A stretch of DNA of 11,736 bases from JBMOLK01 sp049325575. Lineage in GTDB: Bacteria > Bacillota > Clostridia > Acetivibrionales > Acetivibrionaceae. Every line of letters starts with the position of its first letter. The first letter of the stretch is position 1. The stretch spans positions 1-11,736 of the forward strand of contig JBMOLK010000170.1 of the NCBI GenBank assembly GCA_049325575.1. The letters are read 5' to 3'. Shown piece after piece: positions 6,549 through 11,736 of this stretch. A program made the translations under genes and the position numbers. The notes beneath the pieces were generated by a model that saw nothing but the letters and a program-made list of their open reading frames with translations, was not told the DNA's origin and searched no databases.

Positions 6549-6608
6549 AGAGGCTGCTTTTAATAAGGTTCTTCTTCTATGTAGAATCTTTTTCGCGATT
6601 TATATAGT

Positions 6609-9404
6609 TTAAGAGGGTGATAGTGCTTTCTTATATTCCAGTATTTGTTTATACTTTAGAGGGTACTTGTCAATGGTATAAACCAGTAGTGCCTTGTCAA
6701 AAAACTCTATTGCTTTTATTATATTTTTTTCATTATCGGTAATTTCAGATAGCAAGAAGTAGGAGATTCCAAGGGAATAGTAGGTTTCAGCATTTTCTAC
6801 CGGGTATTCTTCAATGAAAGAAGTACTTAAAGCCAGGTTATATACATCAATAGCTTTTTCAAGGTTCTTTATTGGATCATCAAATCTTGCTAAATTCCTT
6901 AATATATTCCCCTTTTTAATGAGGACTGCCAAACAACCCTTAGGGTTGTTGTCAGTTGTATAGATTTTTAAGCTCTCCTCCAATGCTCCAAGTGCTTTTA
7001 AAAGGTTTTCCTTACCATTCCTGACTTCAGATAGTTCATAATAAGCATCACCAATATAATATTTTACATCTGCATATTGAAAAGGATACTTTTCATGGGA
7101 AATCAGTTTTAGGACTTCATCAAAAAAAACAAGTGATTTTATGATATTCTCCTCTTTATTTTTTACTCTTGACAAAATAATATATGAACATCCCAATTGA
7201 AACTTGGTAGAAGCATTATTATATGGGTAATCATCTATAGTATAATAGTCTAATGCTTCCTCCAGTAACTTGATTGCTCTGCTAACATTTTCTTCAGTAT
7301 CCTTGGACTCTGACAGAATTTTATACATGCGGCCCATATTGAATTTTATATTTGCATTCTTTTGAGGATATTCCTCTATATTATAAAAATTAATGGCTTC
7401 ATTGTAAGCTTTTAAAGCCTTTAAAATGTTATCCTCTACATTTTCTGATTCTGCCAGTTGTCCATATGTACTTCCCATATTAGCTTGTATAAATGCATAA
7501 TTACTGGGATTTGTTTCCAGGGTAAAAACTTTCAAAGCTTCACAGTATGACTTTAAGGCTTCATTAAGATTTTTAACCGGATCTTCTAATCTAGCCAGAT
7601 AACTATAGGCCGTTGCCAGGTTACATTGGACTATACCATAGTTCCCTGATTCTTTTTCATAATTCCCTACCACTAAAGCCTCTTGATAGCATTCTATGGC
7701 TTTATTTATGTTTTTCCTGGGTTCAATAAATAAATGCAATTTTGTATATACAATTGCCAGGTCACTTTTTGCACTTGCATACGCGGAAGGATATTTTTCC
7801 GGAGTAAATATTTTTAATGCCTCTTCAAAAGCAATAATAGATTTGCTAAGGCTTTCTTCACCATTTTTCCATAATAATTGATACGCGTTTCCCACCATTA
7901 TTTGAATTTTCGCATAGTATAACGGATATCTGTCGATAGTACTGACTTTCAGGCCGTCATTTAGGACTGTAATAGCTTTATGAATATTTTTTTCTGCATC
8001 TTTTACATAGGATAACCTAATATATGCAGACCCAAGACTATACTTGGCTAGACTGTAGTAAATCGGATATTTATCTATAGATAGGGTTTTTAGGGCGTAT
8101 TCATATGCTTCAATAGCTTTTATAAGATTATCAGAGGTATCTTTTACTTCTGAAAGGTTTTGATAATAATCCCCTATATCAATATAAGTAGCTGCATGCT
8201 CAACAGGGTATTTCTCAACAGTGTATACTTTTAACGCCTCTGTATATGATTCAAAGCTAATAATGAAAGGCTCTCTGGAAGCCAGTTTTGTTCCCAGCAA
8301 GACATAGGCGTTTCCTAAAGCATTCTTAATTGACGCATAATCTAGAGGATTTTCATTTACTGTAAAGATCCTTAAAGCTTCATTATAAGCATTAATAGCC
8401 TTATTAAGATTTTCCAGCGTATTATTAACGGAATATAGTGATCTGTAAGATGCACCCATTTCTTTTTGAATAACTGCATATTCTTTAGAATATTTATCAT
8501 ATTTATAAATAAATAGAGCTATGTTGAACGAATTAAGCGCTTTTGTAATATTTTTCTCTGTATCTCTTACTCTTGATAAACTGTTATATGCAGTTCCCAA
8601 GCCTACATGTGCTGCGGCATAAATTTCTTCATGCCTTTTTAAAGAACACACCCTAAGAGCTTCTTCATATGATAATACAGCTTTACTTGCATTTTCTTCC
8701 CTGTTAAGCATGTTTGACATTTTGTTATATACGTTACCCAAATTTACTCTTACACGGCCGTATTCTTCCGGGTTTTTTGCACTTGAAATACTGTTAAGAA
8801 CTTCTTCATATAGTGTTATTGCTTCAATATAATTATCATCTTTGAACAATCTGTCAGCATCACTGATCTTATCATTAACTTCATCGATACCGTATCTCTT
8901 ATTTACAGTAACAAAGCTATTCCTGACAGCTACAATTACATTATTACTTCCATTAACAACAATACTGCCTGTATTATCGACCCATATATCTAGTGTATTT
9001 TCCTCTTCATTCCAGGTATACTGCATTCCCAGACCATAGTCAATTATTTCTATAGATACAAACAGTCTGTTTTGAATTACCAGTGTAGGAACATCAAGGC
9101 TTTTATATTTGCCGTTTATTATTGCTTCTTGACTTAGGGCTTTTAGTTCTATTGACTTATTTTTTTTACTGGCAGTTGCCTTTTTTTCAGATGCTTCCCA
9201 ATTCACTTGGTATCCCAACAGATTTAGTGTTTCTCTAAAGGGTATATATACTTTCCCACCCTCTACACAGGGAGGAATTTTAAAATTTACAGGCATATGG
9301 TTTATATTGACATAAATATCCTTTTCGTAAGCACGGCAAGGGACTGACTGTAACGAAAATAGTATGAGTATAGTGGTGAAAAAGATTAGCGTTTTTATTC
9401 TCAT
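6609..9404 (-). CDS. secreted protein with copper-amine-oxidase-N-like domain and 15 TPR-like repeats
   Basis: 931 residues from ATG 9404, chosen because GGAGG lies 4 bases upstream; an earlier in-frame TTG (9452) has no such site. Residues 1-25 are a signal peptide (MRIK, hydrophobic core, CRA-Y). Residues about 29-142 are a copper-amine-oxidase N-terminal-like domain (VYIPFRETLNLLGYQVNWE at 52-70, LFVSIEIIDYGLGMQYTWNE at 114-133), a beta-rich surface module common in clostridia. Residues 148-168 carry an Asn/Val motif shared with the tail of the HTH protein encoded upstream. Residues 221-923 are 15 tandem TPR-like units of about 47 residues, ending in an 8-residue tail. No enzyme domain is seen, so a binding scaffold outside the cell is likely. 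It follows the HTH gene by 52 bases in one operon. Confidence 0.88.
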   Translation of the reverse strand: MRIKTLIFFTTILILFSLQSVPCRAYEKDIYVNINHMPVNFKIPPCVEGGKVYIPFRETLNLLGYQVNWEASEKKATASKKNKSIELKALSQEAIINGKYKSLDVPTLVIQNRLFVSIEIIDYGLGMQYTWNEEENTLDIWVDNTGSIVVNGSNNVIVAVRNSFVTVNKRYGIDEVNDKISDADRLFKDDNYIEAITLYEEVLNSISSAKNPEEYGRVRVNLGNVYNKMSNMLNREENASKAVLSYEEALRVCSLKRHEEIYAAAHVGLGTAYNSLSRVRDTEKNITKALNSFNIALFIYKYDKYSKEYAVIQKEMGASYRSLYSVNNTLENLNKAINAYNEALRIFTVNENPLDYASIKNALGNAYVLLGTKLASREPFIISFESYTEALKVYTVEKYPVEHAATYIDIGDYYQNLSEVKDTSDNLIKAIEAYEYALKTLSIDKYPIYYSLAKYSLGSAYIRLSYVKDAEKNIHKAITVLNDGLKVSTIDRYPLYYAKIQIMVGNAYQLLWKNGEESLSKSIIAFEEALKIFTPEKYPSAYASAKSDLAIVYTKLHLFIEPRKNINKAIECYQEALVVGNYEKESGNYGIVQCNLATAYSYLARLEDPVKNLNEALKSYCEALKVFTLETNPSNYAFIQANMGSTYGQLAESENVEDNILKALKAYNEAINFYNIEEYPQKNANIKFNMGRMYKILSESKDTEENVSRAIKLLEEALDYYTIDDYPYNNASTKFQLGCSYIILSRVKNKEENIIKSLVFFDEVLKLISHEKYPFQYADVKYYIGDAYYELSEVRNGKENLLKALGALEESLKIYTTDNNPKGCLAVLIKKGNILRNLARFDDPIKNLEKAIDVYNLALSTSFIEEYPVENAETYYSLGISYFLLSEITDNEKNIIKAIEFFDKALLVYTIDKYPLKYKQILEYKKALSPS
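6636..8744 (-). repeat. 15 tandem 47-residue TPR-like repeats (protein level)
   Basis: Units begin with a GxAY-type helix (NLGNVY, GLGTAY, ALGNAY, SLGSAY and so on). Each continues with a NI.KAI..Y.EAL helix and a YT.(E/D)KYP..YA turn, at a constant 47-residue spacing; only unit 7 is 45. The spacing matches the long-linker TPR subtype often found beside CHAT domains. Copies differ well beyond a recent duplication, so the array is old and maintained by selection. Confidence 0.85.
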
Positions 9405-9456
9405 GAATCCTCCAGACTCTAAATACTCTTTAAAATAACTATTTTCTAACAATATG

Positions 9457-10392
9457 CTAATTTATTTCAACATTACTGTCTACGCACTGTACCACGTTGT
9501 TGTTGTCACCGTTTACTTCTATATTAAACGGAGGTTTTTCATCATCTTTCATATCTTCCTCCACTTTATTTGCACTCTTTTTTGAAGTTGAGTTATTGGA
9601 AAGATTGTTATTATTCTCTTTATTCTCTTTGGTAACTTCATTTTCATCTAAAGCCTTGTCCAACTGGATAGGATCAGTGGGTTCAACTAATTGTGAATCT
9701 GTTATACTGACACATTTTTCATTTTTAACACTATCGGAAGGTGTATTTACAACTGGTGAGGGAATAATTGTTTCTTTGTTGACAAAGGTAATTATTTCAT
9801 CATAATCACCATCAGCTGTACCAGTATTGCTTAGGCCTACAACTTGTGGCTTATCTGCAAATTTAGTTATACAGGCTACTATAATAATTAATATAAAGGC
9901 AAAAGCAATACATTTCTTTATAGGTATAGGGGAGCCATTGTTATCCTTGAAAAAATGGGTTTCAACATTTCCTGACTCTTTATTATCCTTAGCTTCTATA
10001 GAAGGTGTGTTTTGATTATTTTCCAGGTAGAAGGATAATTCCAGAGCTTTTTCCAGGAGGACTTCTGCTTCTTGTATCTTTAATAAATTTGATTTGGTGT
10101 CTTGAGGTAAATCAGATACGCCAATGTATTCATTTATATTATTAACCAGTTTATCCAGTAGTATGGTATAGCCTTTGCTTCTTAGTTCCTGGACCTTAAA
10201 GCACAGTGCCTTAATAATATCGTCCAAGTGTTTCCGGCTAGGTTTTGAAATTCCCCTTGACCACTTGCTTACTATCGACAGATCCAAATAGTAATCTGTA
10301 TTCATCAAATCCAATAAGTCTTTATAGCGAAGGTTTAATATCTTAAGAGTATCCTTTAATAAATCACCAAAATGAAATTCTCTTTTATCCAT
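9457..10392 (-). CDS. membrane-anchored HTH regulator with extracellular tail
   Basis: 311 residues. The ATG at 10392 follows a GGGGG ribosome binding site. Residues about 13-62 form an HTH of the XRE/Cro-like type (LNLRYKDLLDLM, then LDLSIVSKWSRGISKPS as recognition helix and turn). Residues 65-125 are helical. KK (159-160) precedes one membrane segment, CIAFAFILIIIVACI (161-175), so the N-terminus is cytoplasmic and residues 178-311 are outside. The outer part is low-complexity, rich in Asn, Lys, Asp and Glu. It ends in a 21-residue motif (291-311, IEVNGDNNNVVQ, then CVDSNVEIN to the stop) that aligns with residues 148-168 of the secreted TPR protein. The layout suggests a one-component transmembrane regulator whose outer tail senses the product of the next gene. 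The DNA target is unknown. Confidence 0.82.
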   Translation of the reverse strand: MDKREFHFGDLLKDTLKILNLRYKDLLDLMNTDYYLDLSIVSKWSRGISKPSRKHLDDIIKALCFKVQELRSKGYTILLDKLVNNINEYIGVSDLPQDTKSNLLKIQEAEVLLEKALELSFYLENNQNTPSIEAKDNKESGNVETHFFKDNNGSPIPIKKCIAFAFILIIIVACITKFADKPQVVGLSNTGTADGDYDEIITFVNKETIIPSPVVNTPSDSVKNEKCVSITDSQLVEPTDPIQLDKALDENEVTKENKENNNNLSNNSTSKKSANKVEEDMKDDEKPPFNIEVNGDNNNVVQCVDSNVEIN

Positions 10393-10418
10393 TGTTCCCC
10401 CATATAACTCATAACTAA

Positions 10419-10446
10419 ATTATAGTTTTTTTGTTTCATTTTACAA
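10419..10446 (-). promoter_or_regulatory. promoter of the HTH-TPR operon
   Basis: On the minus strand, TTGTAA (10446-10441), a 16-bp spacer and a perfect TATAAT (10424-10419). It lies 27 bases before the HTH start codon. The -35 falls inside the proximal copy of a direct repeat, so a bound regulator would act directly on it. Confidence 0.6.
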
Positions 10447-10468
10447 CAGTTGATTTTACTTTACAACA
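10434..10468 (-). repeat. 20-bp-spaced direct repeat over the operon promoter
   Basis: TTTCATTTTACAACA (10434-10448) and TTTTACTTTACAACA (10454-10468) agree at 13 of 15 positions, two helical turns apart. On the minus strand the core reads TGTTGTAAA. LytTR regulators usually bind direct repeats about two turns apart that contain GTT, and an AgrA-like regulator is encoded divergently. The consensus match is only partial. Confidence 0.55.
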
Positions 10469-10523
10469 TTATGCTAAAAAACTGCAATAAAAGACTTCCT
10501 TCGCAGAAAAAAAGAGTAAGAGT

Positions 10524-10568
10524 CTGTCAAAAAATACAGATACAAATAAAATTCAAGTAAAATTCAGG
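10524..10568 (+). promoter_or_regulatory. putative promoter of the two-component operon
   Basis: CTGTCA (10524-10529), a 17-bp spacer and TAAAAT (10547-10552). The -10 is the start of an 11-bp tandem repeat, TAAAATTCAAG / TAAAATTCAGG (10547-10568). A start near 10560 gives a leader of about 120 bases before the response regulator at 10680; I see no recognised riboswitch in it. Confidence 0.45.
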
Positions 10569-10679
10569 CTGAGTTCCTCGATCTTTGGAGCAAAAATGAA
10601 TAGGATTTATACATGTGGTGGGTACCCAGCAACTTTTGTAATCAATAGTACTGTTTTTATAGAAAGTGAGGTTAGCTTT

Positions 10680-11402
10680 ATGTTGAAAATTATTATTGTT
10701 GAGGATAACAGTAAACATCTAGAAGCAATTTCGTTTTATATAAATAGCTACTTAATACAAGCAGGTATACATGGGAAGATACTATTAGAAACAGGTGATC
10801 CAAAAGAAGTCCTTGAATTTGTTAAAGGAAGCGGGAGCAGCCCAAATGTCTTTTTTATTGATATAGACCTTAATTCAACAATAAATGGCATGGAACTTGC
10901 TCAAGAAATAAAACAGATATTAAACAAAGCATATATCATTTTCATTACACATTATTTAAAATACCAGCAGTGTGCATTCAGGATTCATGCCTATGAATTT
11001 TTACCCAAACCTGTGACCAAGGAATACCTTAATAAATGTATAAGGGATATATATAACGAATTAAGTGAAACAACCTTTGGGAATGAATGTGATGAAGATA
11101 AAATGATTATTAAATCAGGGCATAAAGACCTGTACATAAAAAAGCATGAAATACTATTTATTGAAAAGCAGGGCAATAAAGCACTGGTTAACACTTTAAA
11201 AAGCCAATGTACCTGTTACCTGCCCCTTGAGCACTTTGAGCAAGCGTTTTCAAATGACCGCAACCTTTTAAGATGCCATAAGAGTTTTATCGTAAATAAA
11301 GACTACATTAAGGAAATAAGATTTAACAAGCTAGAGATTGAACTGATAACAGGCAAGGTTTGTTATATGAGCCGGAAATATAAGAAGGGACTTGAGATAT
11401 GA
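10680..11402 (+). CDS. AgrA-like LytTR response regulator
   Basis: 240 residues from ATG 10680, which has GTGAGG 8 bases upstream. An in-frame ATG at 10596 lacks a ribosome binding site and would prepend 28 residues unlike the family. Residues 1-115 are a receiver domain: the acidic pair E8-D9, phospho-acceptor D61 in FFIDIDL, T90 and K110 (FLPKP). Residues 141-240 are a LytTR DNA-binding domain with RCHKSFIVN at 198-206. The length and layout match Staphylococcus aureus AgrA (238 residues). C199 and C228 occupy the same sequence positions as the AgrA redox-switch cysteines. It overlaps the downstream kinase gene and would be phosphorylated by it. Likely targets are divergent or surface-protein promoters. 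Confidence 0.9.
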   Translation: MLKIIIVEDNSKHLEAISFYINSYLIQAGIHGKILLETGDPKEVLEFVKGSGSSPNVFFIDIDLNSTINGMELAQEIKQILNKAYIIFITHYLKYQQCAFRIHAYEFLPKPVTKEYLNKCIRDIYNELSETTFGNECDEDKMIIKSGHKDLYIKKHEILFIEKQGNKALVNTLKSQCTCYLPLEHFEQAFSNDRNLLRCHKSFIVNKDYIKEIRFNKLEIELITGKVCYMSRKYKKGLEI

Positions 11403-11736
11403 ATATCATGCCATGGTTGGTTAAAGACATAATTAATCTACTGATCTTAGCCCTGGCTGCTCTTTTATTTATATGCCTCACCAAGGAATATGCTAAAAAA
11501 GAGAAAGAATTAGAGCATCAGAAGCTGTATAACAAATCATTAAGAGATATACTAAACCAATTGGGTGAGTTTAAGCATAACTTTGATAATATTATGGCTA
11601 CGATAACAGGCTATGCAGAGTTTGGCAGGCTGGATGATTTATTGAATTATTTAAACGAAACCGGCACAAGACATACCTCTTTAGGACTTATTAATATGTC
11701 CATGATTAAAAGAATCAAAGATCCGGGGATTATGGG
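11399..11736 (+). CDS. GHKL/AgrC-type sensor histidine kinase, 3' end outside the window
   Basis: The ATG at 11399 overlaps the regulator's stop (ATGA), with AAGGGA 8 bases upstream; 112 codons are visible. Residues about 7-27 form a single membrane segment (VKDIINLLILALAALLFICL). A coiled-coil linker (YAKKEKELEHQKLYNKSL) and the dimerisation/phosphorylation helices follow, with LGEFKHNFDNIMATI, in which H60 is the probable phospho-acceptor, as in AgrC-like HPK10 kinases. Classical AgrC has six or so membrane helices; here none of that sensor part exists, so the signal must come through another protein or the single helix. The ATP-binding domain should follow beyond the window. Confidence 0.85.
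   Translation, partial: MNIMPWLVKDIINLLILALAALLFICLTKEYAKKEKELEHQKLYNKSLRDILNQLGEFKHNFDNIMATITGYAEFGRLDDLLNYLNETGTRHTSLGLINMSMIKRIKDPGIM

Noticed and set aside
9497..9805. 102-codon plus-strand frame
   Set aside because: It is antisense to the low-complexity tail of the HTH protein; its Ser/Phe/Leu-rich content is the mirror of Asn/Lys/Glu codons and no ribosome binding site precedes it.
10619..10628. TGGGTACCCA palindrome in the response-regulator leader
   Set aside because: Only 10 bp, downstream of the predicted start site and without further context; likely chance.
10596..10679. N-terminal extension of the response regulator
   Set aside because: The ATG at 10680 has a good ribosome binding site and gives the canonical receiver start; the extra 28 residues look non-coding.

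Overview
The window looks like chromosome from a low-GC, Gram-positive, cellulolytic-type clostridium; the Ruminiclostridium/Acetivibrio group is my best guess. The reasons are AT-rich DNA, strong AGGAGG-type ribosome binding sites, sigma-A style promoters, an SLH-like plus TraB/GumN protein, a copper-amine-oxidase-N-like domain on a secreted protein, and an AgrA/LytTR type response regulator. The genus is inference.

Left part (1-2140): a consensus promoter drives tRNA-Leu(UAA) and an initiator tRNA-Met(CAU), followed by a terminator. A second promoter, a perfect 18-bp palindrome and a set of competing hairpins lie upstream of a secreted TraB/GumN-family protein with degenerate SLH-like repeats, which ends at its own terminator.

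Middle left (2140-5610): small secreted proteins and long noncoding stretches. A 74-residue exported protein has a palindrome-rich leader. An approximately 630-base stretch without a convincing gene carries a terminator-like hairpin. A 21-codon micro-ORF with a near-perfect Shine-Dalgarno precedes a 490-residue secreted protein of unknown family. Next comes a lipoprotein that appears to be a stand-alone version of that protein's N-terminal domain. A perfect 34-bp palindrome separates the last two genes.

Middle right, minus strand (10392 down to 5659): an apparent operon of (1) an HTH protein with one membrane segment and an extracellular tail, (2) a secreted protein with a copper-amine-oxidase-N-like domain and 15 tandem TPR-like repeats of about 47 residues, (3) a membrane-anchored protein with no convincing start codon, and (4) a decayed gene with a frameshift and a nonsense codon. 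The C-terminal 21 residues of the HTH protein align without gaps with a segment of the neighbouring TPR protein (10 of 21 identical). This Asn/Gly/Val-rich shared motif resembles the short amyloid-signalling motifs known from adjacent gene pairs. It suggests that the secreted protein and the membrane-bound regulator recognise each other outside the cell. This is the best candidate for an undescribed system here.

Right end (10500-11736): divergently transcribed from that operon, an AgrA-like response regulator overlaps (ATGA) the start of a short GHKL-type sensor kinase with a single membrane segment, cut by the window edge. The 287-bp divergent region holds promoters for both directions. It also holds a 20-bp-spaced direct repeat over the -35 of the HTH operon, a plausible target for the LytTR regulator. 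The whole right half may therefore be one surface-sensing regulatory island.
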